A stretch of 64,000 nt of DNA from UBA5072 sp041737175 (GTDB lineage: Bacteria; Bacteroidota; Bacteroidia; Bacteroidales; UBA10428). The stretch lies in contig JBGSSF010000034.1 of NCBI GenBank assembly GCA_041737175.1, forward strand, positions 124,001-188,000. The letters run 5' to 3'. The notes beneath the pieces were generated by a model that had not been told where the DNA came from, ran no database searches, and saw nothing but the letters and a program-made list of their open reading frames with translations. Below, one piece after another: positions 8,150 to 16,930 of this stretch; position 1 is the first letter of the stretch; each line of letters begins with the position of its first letter. Both the position numbers and the translations under genes were made by a program.

Positions 8150-9244
8150 CTACGGTTGTATATCCTTCAGAAACAACGTATGCGGATCGTTGTAGAACTT
8201 CAGGAAGTCGGCTTTATACTGTTCATTTTTCCCCGATGGGGTGGAATACGGGGTGATCTCCGGAACGGCCTTTGGATTATAGGTATTCCTCCAGTTCAGA
8301 ACATAGGATACAGGATACTTTTTAAGCACATTCAACAGCGATTCCGAATACCATGTACTGTCTGCACCACCACATTCGCTTAAGGCACAGAGTTTGTTCC
8401 GGGCTTGCGCTGTTTCGGAAATAAATGCGAGTGCGTTATCAAGCTCACCAAAGTACTGGGGCCCCCGGTCATACATATCCAGTGACATCATATCCATGAT
8501 TTCATCACCCGGATAACCTTCCATATACTGCTCCAGGGTAAGCACGCGGTCCGTATTGTAAGCATACAATATGTTGTGCAGTCCCTTACTGCGAAGGTAA
8601 TTAACGGTGTAATGCCAGAGTTGAATATATTCATCCTCAGTACACAGATTCTTTCCCCACCAGAAAAAACTACCGGAATGCTCATGCCACGGGCGGAAGA
8701 TAAAGGGGATCAGTACGCCGTTGTCGTCTTTAAGTGTCAGGAAGTAGGATGCCAGGCGGTCCATCCAGGTATTGAAAAGCGCATGTTTTTCACCGCCGGG
8801 AAGAACTGACTTTACAACCAGTTTGGAGCTAACGTCCCAGGCGGATTTACCGGTCAGGGGATTGTCAAGGTGCCAGCTGATGGTGATAACGCCATTTCGC
8901 TTGTGGAAAATCCTGATTTGCTCCCTGATCTGGTCAAAGGAAACGGAATCGAGACTGCGTTCGCGACCAAGTTCCAGGTGACCGAGTTCAAATCCTGACA
9001 CCGCAGGATAATCTCCCGTGAGGTCTTTGATATCGGAACGGTCTTTCTCATACCACCAGGTATAACCGTACATCAGGTCATCCTGGTGTCCGTACATAAC
9101 ACCTTTCTTCTGCAGGTCCATAAGGCGCTGGAACAGTTTAATGGCTTCGGGCGTAGCCTGGGGATCTGCGGGTGAGGAGATCCCGGCTTGAACCTGGCAG
9201 GCAAGCATACAGACAAACATCAGGGTTGAAAGAAATGCTATCAT
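8150..9244 (-). CDS. GH26 endo-beta-1,4-mannanase
   Basis: 364 residues with a signal peptide (about 1-20, cleavage near VQA-G; alternatively a lipoprotein cut at LAC16). Clan GH-A barrel with GH26 hallmarks: acid/base Glu188 in RPWHEHSGSFFWWG, nucleophile Glu290 in ALSECGG, an early MYGHQDD motif (about 50-56) and the ISWHLDNP strand (about 122-129). It hydrolyses beta-1,4-mannans or glucomannans outside the cytoplasm. It lies 50 nt downstream of glpF on the same strand, so it may receive read-through from the glp operon, but the functional link is unclear. Full length for the family. GH26 also includes some xylanases and lichenases, so mannan specificity is likely but unproven. Confidence 0.88.
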   Translation of the reverse strand: MIAFLSTLMFVCMLACQVQAGISSPADPQATPEAIKLFQRLMDLQKKGVMYGHQDDLMYGYTWWYEKDRSDIKDLTGDYPAVSGFELGHLELGRERSLDSVSFDQIREQIRIFHKRNGVITISWHLDNPLTGKSAWDVSSKLVVKSVLPGGEKHALFNTWMDRLASYFLTLKDDNGVLIPFIFRPWHEHSGSFFWWGKNLCTEDEYIQLWHYTVNYLRSKGLHNILYAYNTDRVLTLEQYMEGYPGDEIMDMMSLDMYDRGPQYFGELDNALAFISETAQARNKLCALSECGGADSTWYSESLLNVLKKYPVSYVLNWRNTYNPKAVPEITPYSTPSGKNEQYKADFLKFYNDPHTLFLKDIQP

Positions 9245-9294
9245 TGGATCAGATTATGAATAGGTTATCAGTCAAGCATGCGTAAAAATTGAGG

Positions 9295-10029
9295 TCAGAA
9301 TCCCTCTAGAAGTCGTCCGATTACCGGAACCCATAAATAGAAAAGTGCAGCCAGCAAACCTCCGACAATAGGTCCTATTATTGGGACCCATGCATACTCA
9401 AGATCGAAACCGGCTTTGGGTTTGATGGGCAGGAGGAAATGAACAATTCGCGGCCCCAGGTCTCGCGCGGGATTAATGGCATAACCGGTGGGACCTCCCA
9501 TGGAAAGTCCCAGTCCCAGTACTACCAGGGCAACAGGCAATGCATTCAGCGCTCCAAGTCCCACATCGGGCGCAGCCATGTAAAGCACGGCCAGCGTCAA
9601 TACAAACGTTCCGATCACCTCGGTCATCACATTGTCAAAGTAACTCCTGATATTGGGTGCAGTGCAGAAAACGGCCTGCATGGCACCGGCATCGTCAGTT
9701 GCTTCGAAATGCTTGCGATAGCCTATCCAAACAAGGAAAGCCCCAAACATGGCTCCCAATAATTGGGCCAGGATATAGGTTGCAACCTTGGAAGCCGGGA
9801 ACTTACCAACTATCGCCAGGGCAATGGTAATAGCAGGATTCAGATGGGCCCCGCTGTATTGGGCTGAGATCAGCACACCGGTATATACACCCACGGCCCA
9901 TCCGAAGGTGATAACGATCCAGCCGCTGTTATTTCCCTTGGTTTTATTCAATAATACATTGGCCACCACACCACCTCCAAAAACGAGGATGATGGCGGTA
10001 CCGATCAGTTCTGCTATAAATGGGGACAT
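9295..10029 (-). CDS. glpF: Glycerol facilitator (aquaglyceroporin)
   Basis: 244 residues with six membrane helices and two half-helix NPA loops: Asn64-Pro-Ala in GAHLNPAIT and Asn186-Pro-Ala in GYAINPARDLGPR. Asp190 after the second NPA and the glycine-rich GGPTGYAINP context mark the glycerol-conducting branch of the MIP family. It admits glycerol by facilitated diffusion so that GlpK can trap it as glycerol 3-phosphate. It is the third gene of glpD-glpK-glpF, 94 nt after glpK; the gap contains an 8-bp tandem array. It may conduct other small polyols too. Confidence 0.95.
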   Translation of the reverse strand: MSPFIAELIGTAIILVFGGGVVANVLLNKTKGNNSGWIVITFGWAVGVYTGVLISAQYSGAHLNPAITIALAIVGKFPASKVATYILAQLLGAMFGAFLVWIGYRKHFEATDDAGAMQAVFCTAPNIRSYFDNVMTEVIGTFVLTLAVLYMAAPDVGLGALNALPVALVVLGLGLSMGGPTGYAINPARDLGPRIVHFLLPIKPKAGFDLEYAWVPIIGPIVGGLLAALFYLWVPVIGRLLEGF

Positions 10030-10074
10030 AAATAAATTATAAATTATGAATTATGAATTATAAATGAAGACATC

Positions 10075-10114
10075 ATTTGCACATTTGCACATTTGCACAT
10101 TTGCACATCTGCAC
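10075..10114. repeat. Five tandem 8-bp repeats (ATTTGCAC) between glpK and glpF
   Basis: Four identical ATTTGCAC units and a fifth ATCTGCAC unit run head to tail. An AT-rich quasi-repeat (AATTATG/AATTATA) lies immediately before it at about 10033-10062. The array is in the 94-bp gap between glpK and glpF, so unit-number changes would alter the spacing within the operon. Confidence 0.85.
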
Positions 10115-10123
10115 ATTGTTCTA

Positions 10124-11614
10124 TTAATCATTCGTCCAGCTTATCGCAGCCTTTACCGCCCGGTTCCAGCCATGCACAAGGCTGTGGATCTTTTCCGGAG
10201 GCATCTGAGGTTTGAAATCACGGTCGAGTTGCCACTGGTGCTCCATATCAGCGATATTTTGCCAGTATCCTACTGCCAGTCCGGCCAGGTATGCTGCCCC
10301 CAGCGCAGTGGTTTCAGTGATCTTTGGACGGACAAGCCGGGTGCCGATCAGATCACATTGGAATTGCATGAGCAGGTTGTTTACCGTGGCTCCGCCATCA
10401 ACACGAAGCTCTTTTATTTTAATTCCGGAATCAGCTTCCATGGCTTGCAAAACTTCCAGAGTCTGAAAAGCTATGCTGTCGAGCGCAGCACGCGCAATAT
10501 GCGCAGCAGTAGATCCGCGGGTAAGTCCTACCAGCGTGCCCCTGGCATGCTGATTCCAGTGCGGCGCCCCCAAGCCGGCAAAGGCCGGTATGAAATAAAC
10601 TCCTTCACTGTCCTTCACCTTGGCGGCAAGTTTTTCAATGTCAGAAGATTTCCGGATGATGCCCAGACTGTCACGCAGCCACTGCACAACAGCACCGGCA
10701 ATGAAAATACTTCCCTCCAGGGCATAACTCACCTGGTTATCGACCCTCCAGGCAATGGTGGTCAACAGGTTATTGCTGGATATGATGGGTTTATCCCCCG
10801 TATTCATCATCATGAAACACCCGGTGCCATATGTATTCTTAACCATACCCGGATTAATGCAGAGCTGACCGAACAGGGCAGCCTGCTGATCGCCGGCAAT
10901 GCCTGCTATGGGTATGGGGGATGAAAATAAGCCTGAGGTTTTGCCATAAACCTCACTCGAGGATCTGACCTCCGGTAAAATGCTTTGCGGGATGTCGAAC
11001 AGCTCAAGCAGCTCCTTATCCCACTCCAGGGTATGGATATTGAACAACATGGTCCGGGAGGCATTGGATACGTCAGTGATATGCAGTTTGCCCTGGCTCA
11101 GGTTCCATATCAGCCAGGTGTCAATGGTCCCGAAAGCCAGGTGTCCTTCTTTGGCAAGCTGTCTGGTTCCCTCAACGTGATCCAGGATCCAGTTTATTTT
11201 GGTGGCCGAGAAATAGGCATCTATAATAAGTCCGGTTTTCTGTTGAATGCGCTTACCGCGACCGGCCTGCTTCATGTGGTCACAATAAGCTGATGTACGG
11301 CGGTCCTGCCATACAATGGCATTGCAAACCGGCTTTCCTGTCAGCTTATTCCATACAACAGTAGTCTCACGTTGGTTGGTAATTCCTATGGCGGCAATTT
11401 GCGAACTGTCAATGCCTGCCCTGGTAATGGCCTCCAGCGCCACACCGGCCTGCGTTGACCATATCTCGCCTGCATCATGCTCAACCCAGCCGGGCTGCGG
11501 GTAAATCTGCGTGAATTCTTTCTGGGCTGTCGCCACCGGAATTCCTTGATGGTTGAAAACAATGGCACGGGAACTCGTAGTTCCCTGATCGAGGGCAAGG
11601 ATGTATCTTTCCAT
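10124..11614 (-). CDS. glpK: Glycerol kinase
   Basis: About 496 residues. FGGY-family kinase: phosphate-binding loop DQGTTSSRA (from Asp9), WxQDRRT-like segment NAIVWQDRRT, a mid-protein YGTGCFMMMNTG motif, and the C-terminal GGATVNNLLMQFQ nucleotide-binding signature. It converts glycerol and ATP to sn-glycerol 3-phosphate. The Met at 11614 (MERYILALDQ) is preferred over the upstream ATG at 11623, because it matches the usual GlpK start and then begins 2 nt after the glpD stop; the upstream choice would overlap glpD by 7 nt. Second gene of the glp operon. Confidence 0.96.
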   Translation of the reverse strand: MERYILALDQGTTSSRAIVFNHQGIPVATAQKEFTQIYPQPGWVEHDAGEIWSTQAGVALEAITRAGIDSSQIAAIGITNQRETTVVWNKLTGKPVCNAIVWQDRRTSAYCDHMKQAGRGKRIQQKTGLIIDAYFSATKINWILDHVEGTRQLAKEGHLAFGTIDTWLIWNLSQGKLHITDVSNASRTMLFNIHTLEWDKELLELFDIPQSILPEVRSSSEVYGKTSGLFSSPIPIAGIAGDQQAALFGQLCINPGMVKNTYGTGCFMMMNTGDKPIISSNNLLTTIAWRVDNQVSYALEGSIFIAGAVVQWLRDSLGIIRKSSDIEKLAAKVKDSEGVYFIPAFAGLGAPHWNQHARGTLVGLTRGSTAAHIARAALDSIAFQTLEVLQAMEADSGIKIKELRVDGGATVNNLLMQFQCDLIGTRLVRPKITETTALGAAYLAGLAVGYWQNIADMEHQWQLDRDFKPQMPPEKIHSLVHGWNRAVKAAISWTND

Positions 11615-11616
11615 AT

Positions 11617-13182
11617 CTAGCATAAATAATTATCCACAAGCTTATTATACTCATCAATCTGCACCTTGACCCAGGTCTCATCGTAATCCAGCTCTCTTGC
11701 CATGATTTCTGCTACATCTGGAGCAATTTCCCTGCTGGCCCTGGCATTAAGAAGCAGGGCCCGCGTTCTCCTCGACAAAACATCCTCCAGCTTTCGGGGC
11801 ATTTCATTCCTGCATATCCAGATGATCTCTGCCCGGTTGTAAGGCAAATCAGGATGAAAGGTTTTGCCCATATCAGGATCCTGATGAACCATGGTTTTGA
11901 TCTCATCGGCGTGAATACCGTATATATGATAACGATCTTTCTTTAGATAACCATCCCCAATGCCATACATGGGAAGGTTCGAGGTGACACAGACTTTCTT
12001 CTCGAGCATTCCTGCCTTCATAATTTTATCAATGGCATCCTGTGCCATTCGCCTGTAAGTGGTCCATTTTCCACCTTCAACGGTAACCAGCCCGGAATGC
12101 GAAATGCTGATCTTATGCCGGCGTGAAATTTCACGCGTGGCTGTGGGATCATTCGGATTGGCAGCCAGTGGACGTAAACCTGCATAGACGGAAAGAATGT
12201 CCTTGCGCTGGGGGGCAACAACCATGTAATTGCCGGCAGTGCGAAGAATAAAGTTGATTTCCTCTTCCAGGGCTTTCGGTTCCAGGCTGATCGTATCGAT
12301 AGGCGTATCTGTGGTGCCTACCACCACTTTGTCATACCAGGGAATGGCAAACAGAACGCGGCCGTCATCTGTCTTCGGTATCATAATGGCCGATTTCCCC
12401 TGCAGGAACCTTTGGTCAAGCACAACATGCACACCCTGGCTGGGCCGGATGGTGCGCTCCATAACTGACTGGTCCATTCTGAGGATATCGTCGGTAAAAA
12501 CTCCCGTGGCATTGATAACTACCCTGCTGTTGATCCTGAGCTTCTGGCCCGTTTCAATATCCCTGGCGGTTATACCGTTGACTTTGCCATCCTCGCTTTT
12601 TAATAATCCGGTCACTTTACAGTAGTTCAAAGCCACACCGCCTTTTTCCAGCACCGACCTGATCAGGGTAATTAATAACCTGGAATCATCAAACTGTCCA
12701 TCGTGGTATACGATCCCGCCTTTGAGTCCCCTTACCTGTAAATTGGGCAAACGTTTCAGGGTTTCTTCCCGGCCGATATATCTTGATTTTCCCAAACTTA
12801 ACCTGCCTGCAAGTATGTCATAAAATTTTAATCCCACGGCATACATCAGGACTTCCCACCAGGTATATACAGGGATAACAAATTCCTGATTGAAGGTAAG
12901 ATGCGGAGCGTTCTTCAATATCAATCCCCGTTCTTTCAGCGCTTCAATAACCAGAACGAGATCACCCTGGGCCAGGTACCTGACGCCGCCATGTATTAAT
13001 TTGGTGCTTCGGCTGGAAGTACCTTTGCCAAAATCCTCCTGTTCAAGCAGGAGTGTGCTGAAACCACGCGAAGCTGCATCAAGTGCTATGCCTGCACCCG
13101 TTGCGCCACCACCAATAACAACCACATCCCAGGTTTTTTGGGTATAATTGCGCACCAGGGATAGTAATGCGTTACGATTCAT
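11617..13182 (-). CDS. glpD: Glycerol-3-phosphate dehydrogenase (FAD, GlpD/GlpA type)
   Basis: 521 residues. The N-terminal Rossmann FAD motif GGGATGAG (24-31) is followed by the family signatures LLEQEDFGKGTSSRSTKLIHGGVRYL (written here only as a segment start, about residues 45-71) and the C-terminal region typical of DAO-type G3P dehydrogenases. It oxidises sn-glycerol 3-phosphate to DHAP and passes electrons to the quinone pool at the inner face of the cytoplasmic membrane. First gene of the operon glpD-glpK-glpF; a good promoter lies just upstream, with a predicted 5' leader of only about 20 nt. Confidence 0.95.
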   Translation of the reverse strand: MNRNALLSLVRNYTQKTWDVVVIGGGATGAGIALDAASRGFSTLLLEQEDFGKGTSSRSTKLIHGGVRYLAQGDLVLVIEALKERGLILKNAPHLTFNQEFVIPVYTWWEVLMYAVGLKFYDILAGRLSLGKSRYIGREETLKRLPNLQVRGLKGGIVYHDGQFDDSRLLITLIRSVLEKGGVALNYCKVTGLLKSEDGKVNGITARDIETGQKLRINSRVVINATGVFTDDILRMDQSVMERTIRPSQGVHVVLDQRFLQGKSAIMIPKTDDGRVLFAIPWYDKVVVGTTDTPIDTISLEPKALEEEINFILRTAGNYMVVAPQRKDILSVYAGLRPLAANPNDPTATREISRRHKISISHSGLVTVEGGKWTTYRRMAQDAIDKIMKAGMLEKKVCVTSNLPMYGIGDGYLKKDRYHIYGIHADEIKTMVHQDPDMGKTFHPDLPYNRAEIIWICRNEMPRKLEDVLSRRTRALLLNARASREIAPDVAEIMARELDYDETWVKVQIDEYNKLVDNYLC

Positions 13183-13206
13183 GAACCTTTCCGGATTTTA
13201 CCGGAT

Positions 13207-13237
13207 TAAACTTACAATTCTTAACCCAATTAACAAA
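13207..13237 (-). promoter_or_regulatory. Bacteroidetes-type promoter of the glp operon
   Basis: On the minus strand TTTG (13234-13237) is followed after exactly 19 nt by TAAGTTTA (13207-13214), which differs from the consensus TAnnTTTG in the final base. The -7 box ends 25 nt before the glpD ATG. Position, spacing and strand all fit. Confidence 0.65.
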
Positions 13238-13265
13238 TGATAATATCGTTTTTATTGGGACATTT

Positions 13266-13304
13266 TTAAAAAAAATAACCGCAAAGAAAAGGTTCTTTGC
13301 GGTT
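13266..13304 (-). terminator. Intrinsic terminator of the coiled-coil protein gene
   Basis: A perfect 12-bp stem AACCGCAAAGAA/TTCTTTGCGGTT (13277-13288, 13293-13304) with a 4-nt loop is followed on the minus strand by a run of T (13268-13276 as A on the plus strand). It lies 37 nt after the stop of the gene at 13341-14240 and insulates the glp promoter downstream. Confidence 0.85.
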
Positions 13305-13340
13305 AGGAACATGGATGTTTGTTGCATTTAAAAACTGAAA

Positions 13341-14240
13341 TCAGAAAGCTTTTACGTTGTTTAACTTATCGGTGAACTTTTGCACAACGCCTTCCTGCTG
13401 TGCTATTTTCCCTCTCAATGTTTCCTGTTCCGATTCATTTTTTGGGATATCCCTGTCACAATCATTAATTTCATTGTTGGCCTTCGTTATCTTATTTTCT
13501 GAAGATTCGATATCATTCAGCAACTTTTTCTTACGTTTTTCAAGGTCTTTGATGTATGTGGCTTTCTCTTCCCTGGCAGCTCCTTCTTCCATGGCTGACA
13601 GCTGGTTGTTCTGCTCCAGCAATTCGGCAGTAACTTTAGTAACCTCATTGTTCTGAAGAACAATGTTGTCCTTTTCAGCAGTGATGGTTGTCCTGCTTGT
13701 TTGTATTGATTTCTGCATGCGTGATTTATCATTCTGCAGTTTGTTAAGCTCATTGTTGAGGTCTTTCAGCTTCCTGTCCTCGACCTGAAGTTCATCCTTC
13801 ACAAAATCGATATACTGATCCTTGGCAAAATCCTTCAGAAATGCTTTTGCTGCAGTAAGTTCAGCATCGCCGGAACCTCGGCTGATGTATTGGTCTTTTT
13901 TGAGTTCCAGGCTGACCAGCAACCGTAGTAAAGAATCCTGGTTCATCAATTTGCTGTAAATATTAATCGGGTTGGGTGAGATATCCTTGATGTAGGCACC
14001 AAAAATGGTCAATTCACCACCCTCATCCACAACTTTGGATTTGGTACCGGATTGCAATTCTTTGATCCAGTTTTTTTGTGTTTTGTCATAATTAACCTGG
14101 GGAATGGTAACAGACAGTCCCGGTAACTTTGACACCCCAAATGGGATACTGTCCTCAGAAACAGTTACGGGTTTCTGGGCAAAAATGAAAGAGCTTGAGG
14201 CCAGAGCGGCCAGCACAAGAATGGATTTAATTGGTTTCAT
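13341..14240 (-). CDS. Exported coiled-coil protein of unknown function
   Basis: 299 residues. A clear signal peptide (1-21, ending IFAQ) is followed by about 110 residues of mixed composition and then an almost uninterrupted, charged heptad-rich region (about 145-295; LNNELNKLQNDKSRM, LEKRKKKLLNDIESSENKI and similar) predicted to be a long coiled coil. No catalytic motif is recognised. It stands alone: its own terminator follows, and upstream is a 245-bp divergent region shared with the GH3 gene. It may be a periplasmic structural or tethering protein. The function is not inferable from sequence. Confidence 0.8.
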   Translation of the reverse strand: MKPIKSILVLAALASSSFIFAQKPVTVSEDSIPFGVSKLPGLSVTIPQVNYDKTQKNWIKELQSGTKSKVVDEGGELTIFGAYIKDISPNPINIYSKLMNQDSLLRLLVSLELKKDQYISRGSGDAELTAAKAFLKDFAKDQYIDFVKDELQVEDRKLKDLNNELNKLQNDKSRMQKSIQTSRTTITAEKDNIVLQNNEVTKVTAELLEQNNQLSAMEEGAAREEKATYIKDLEKRKKKLLNDIESSENKITKANNEINDCDRDIPKNESEQETLRGKIAQQEGVVQKFTDKLNNVKAF

Positions 14241-14439
14241 GGTACGGTAATTTTACTAAATGTAACATTTTATTTTCATTAATAATAGAAAAATTGTCAG
14301 GACGGGTATATCATAAAGCGTGCCATAAAAGTAAACGGAGATCGGAGGTGTTTATCCTGAAATTTAATGGGTTGGTCGAAAAACAGGCTGATAAAACCTG
14401 ATTTTCATTTTACGTGCGAATGGGTTGGTGTACTTTTTA

Positions 14440-14447
14440 TACATTTG
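14440..14447 (+). promoter_or_regulatory. Candidate -7 element for the GH3 gene
   Basis: TACATTTG fits TAnnTTTG exactly and ends 38 nt before the ATG at 14486. No TTTG at the expected upstream distance was found, so the call rests on the -7 box alone. Confidence 0.4.
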
Positions 14448-14485
14448 AATAGAAGAACGTGGAATTTTATCCTAATCATAAAATC

Positions 14486-16813
14486 ATGAAAAAATCCTTA
14501 ATTTATTTTGTGCTGGCTGTGCTGGTAGTACTTCCATTGAACAGTTGCAAAAAGTGGAGTGAAACTCCCAATGGCAGTCTGATGAAAGTATCCAATAAAG
14601 ATGGTCAGACTCTCGGCTATGATACAACCTCGGGGGTGAATCTTATCTTTAACAGGGGGTTTGCTTTCAAAGATCTCAACAAGGACGGCAAACTTGACAA
14701 ATACGAAGACTGGAGGCTGACTGCCGATGAGCGTGCAAAGGATCTGGCTTCAAAACTCAGCATAGAACAGATCGCCGGTTTGATGCTTTATAGCGCTCAT
14801 CAATCGATTCCTGCCGGCAGAACACGGTTCGGGGGCGGTACCTACGGTGAAAAACCTTTTGATGAAAGCGGCGCAAAAGCCTCGGATTTGAGTGATCAGC
14901 AGGTAAAGTTTTTAACAGAGGATAATTTGAGGCATGTTCTGGTAACCAGGGTTCAAAGCCCCGAAGTGGCTGCTATCTGGAACAATAATGTGCAGGCTCT
15001 TTGCGAGGGAATTGGTTTCGGGATACCTGCCAACAACAGTTCCGACCCCAGGCACCAGGCTACTTCCACCGCCGAATACAATGTAGGTTCTGAAGGACAG
15101 ATCTCCCTTTGGCCTGGTTCATTGGGCATGGCCGCCACCTTTGATCCGGAAATGGTGAAGCAGTTCGGGGACATCGCTTCCAGGGAATACCGCGCATTGG
15201 GAATAGCAACTGCTTTATCACCCCAGATTGACCTGGCTACTGAACCCCGATGGGCCCGCTTCAGCGGCACGTTCGGTGAAAGTCCGCAACTTGATGCCGA
15301 TATGGCCCGGGCTTATGTGGACGGATTTCAAACATCAGTCGGTGATAAGGAAATTGCAAGCGGATGGGGCTACACCAGCGTCAATGCCATGATAAAGCAC
15401 TGGCCTGGTGGTGGACCTGAAGAAGGAGGACGTGATGCTCATTTCTCCTATGGAAAATATGCCGTATATCCCGGTAACAATGTGGCTGATCACCTGTTGC
15501 CGTTCACCCAGGGAGCGCTTAAGCTTCAGGGTTCCACGCAAATGGCATCAGCAGTTATGCCTTATTACACGATATCGTATGGTTTGGATACAGTAAACAA
15601 CGAAAATGTAGGGAATGCCTATAGCGCTTACCTGATCAATGATCTTTTACGCGGGACCTATGGTTACGAAGGTGTAGTCTGCACCGACTGGGGCGTGACC
15701 AATGATAATACTGCTGTCAACAGCTTTGGCACTACCTGCTGGGGTGTGGAAACCCTGACCGTTGCAGAACGTCATTACAAAGCCATTATGGCCGGAACGG
15801 ACCAGTTTGGCGGGAATAATGACAAAGGGCCTGTTCTGGAAGCCTATAATATGGGAGTCAAGGAACAAGGCGAGGAATTCATGCGGAAACGCATGGAAGA
15901 ATCCGCAGTCAGGCTGTTGAAGAACATCTTCAGGGTTGGCCTTTTTGAAAATCCCTACCTGGATGTCGAAGAAACCAAAAAAACCGTCGGGAATGCTGAA
16001 TTCATGAAAGCCGGCTATGATGCGCAGCTGAAATCGATCGTGATGGTGAAAAACAAGGACAATGCTTTGCCGCTCAAGAAGGAGCTTACCGTATACGTAC
16101 CCAAGAAATTCACTCCTGCCGGACGCAATTTCTTTGGCATGGAAACCCCTTCATCTCTCGATTACCCGGTAAGCTTGGATGTAGTGAAGAAATATTTTAA
16201 AGTAACTGATTATCCCGCTGAGGCTGATCTGGCCCTGGTGTTTATCGCCAGTCCCAATTCTGGCAGCGGTTACGATCCTGAAGATGTCAAGAAAGGCGGG
16301 AATGGCTATGTTCCCATCAGTCTACAGTTTGGCCCTTATAAGGCAACAGATGCCCGCGATCCCAGTATCGCAGGCGGTGACCCGCTGGAAAAATTTACAA
16401 ACCGGACGTACAAAAATAAAACGGTGACTTCAACCAACGCAACTGATCTAAAGATGGTGCTCGATGCCAGAAAAGCCCTGAAAGACAAACCGGTCATCGT
16501 GGTTGTGGATGTATCCAAGCCTATGGTATTCAGTGAATTCGAAAAGGAAGCCCAGGCTATATTGCTTACCTATGGTGTTCAGGACCAGGCTGTTATGGAT
16601 ATCCTTACAGGAGTAGCAGAGCCTTCAGCCTTGCTTCCGTTCCAAATGCCCGTGGATATGAGAACCGTGGAACTTCAAAAAGAGGATGTGCCGTTTGATA
16701 TGAACTGCCATGTTGATTCTGAAGGAAATACCTATGACTTTGGATTCGGGCTCAACTGGAGCGGGGTAATAAGTGATGAAAGAACGGCAAAGTATCAGAA
16801 GATTGTAAAATAA
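14486..16813 (+). CDS. GH3 beta-glucosidase-type glycoside hydrolase with calcium-loop segment (lipoprotein)
   Basis: 775 residues from the ATG at 14486; the GTG at 14459 would only add nine residues before a normal lipoprotein signal (MKKSLIYF... ending LNSC). An EF-hand-like loop FKDLNKDGKLDKYEDWR (about 61-77) precedes the GH3 barrel, a common feature of Bacteroidetes GH3 proteins. The barrel carries the KHWPGGGPEEGGRD substrate motif (about 304-317), and nucleophile Asp401 lies in GVVCTDWG. The C-terminal GH3 alpha/beta domain is present. It probably removes terminal beta-glucosyl or beta-xylosyl units from oligosaccharides at the cell surface or in the periplasm. A strong hairpin terminator follows, so it is monocistronic. 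Confidence 0.9.
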   Translation: MKKSLIYFVLAVLVVLPLNSCKKWSETPNGSLMKVSNKDGQTLGYDTTSGVNLIFNRGFAFKDLNKDGKLDKYEDWRLTADERAKDLASKLSIEQIAGLMLYSAHQSIPAGRTRFGGGTYGEKPFDESGAKASDLSDQQVKFLTEDNLRHVLVTRVQSPEVAAIWNNNVQALCEGIGFGIPANNSSDPRHQATSTAEYNVGSEGQISLWPGSLGMAATFDPEMVKQFGDIASREYRALGIATALSPQIDLATEPRWARFSGTFGESPQLDADMARAYVDGFQTSVGDKEIASGWGYTSVNAMIKHWPGGGPEEGGRDAHFSYGKYAVYPGNNVADHLLPFTQGALKLQGSTQMASAVMPYYTISYGLDTVNNENVGNAYSAYLINDLLRGTYGYEGVVCTDWGVTNDNTAVNSFGTTCWGVETLTVAERHYKAIMAGTDQFGGNNDKGPVLEAYNMGVKEQGEEFMRKRMEESAVRLLKNIFRVGLFENPYLDVEETKKTVGNAEFMKAGYDAQLKSIVMVKNKDNALPLKKELTVYVPKKFTPAGRNFFGMETPSSLDYPVSLDVVKKYFKVTDYPAEADLALVFIASPNSGSGYDPEDVKKGGNGYVPISLQFGPYKATDARDPSIAGGDPLEKFTNRTYKNKTVTSTNATDLKMVLDARKALKDKPVIVVVDVSKPMVFSEFEKEAQAILLTYGVQDQAVMDILTGVAEPSALLPFQMPVDMRTVELQKEDVPFDMNCHVDSEGNTYDFGFGLNWSGVISDERTAKYQKIVK

Positions 16814-16839
16814 ACCTGGCCTGGCCAGGGTAAACCTGA

Positions 16840-16880
16840 CACCCTTCAAGGGTCCAAAGACCCTTGAAGGGTGATTTTTT
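16840..16880 (+). terminator. Palindromic intrinsic terminator (CCCTTCAAGGG repeat, copy 1)
   Basis: Perfect 15-bp arms CACCCTTCAAGGGTC (16840-16854) and its complement (16859-16873) with a CAAA loop, followed by A and seven T. It closes the GH3 transcript. The same palindrome occurs at 19461-19494 and 63276-63308, so it is also a dispersed repeat. Confidence 0.85.
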
Positions 16881-16909
16881 TGGTAAATATTAAAAAAATC
16901 AATACTTTG
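16879..16909 (+). promoter_or_regulatory. Promoter of the GH9 gene
   Basis: TTTG (16879-16882), 20-nt spacer, TACTTTG (16903-16909), 21 nt before the ATG at 16931. It is close to the Bacteroidetes consensus but one base short in the -7 box. The TTTG overlaps the end of the T-tract of the preceding terminator. Confidence 0.5.
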
Positions 16910-16930
16910 TAAATCCTAAAATTATGAATC

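Noticed and set aside
8123..8383. An 86-codon plus-strand frame directly after the histidine kinase
   Set aside because: It overlaps the conserved C-terminus of the GH26 gene in antisense and starts within a palindrome.
10064..10924. A 286-codon open frame on the plus strand
   Set aside because: It is entirely antisense to glpK, begins in the 8-bp tandem array and has no recognisable domain; it is a shadow of the kinase gene.
14459..14485. Upstream GTG start for the GH3 gene
   Set aside because: It would put nine residues before a normal lipoprotein signal peptide; the ATG at 14486 fits better.
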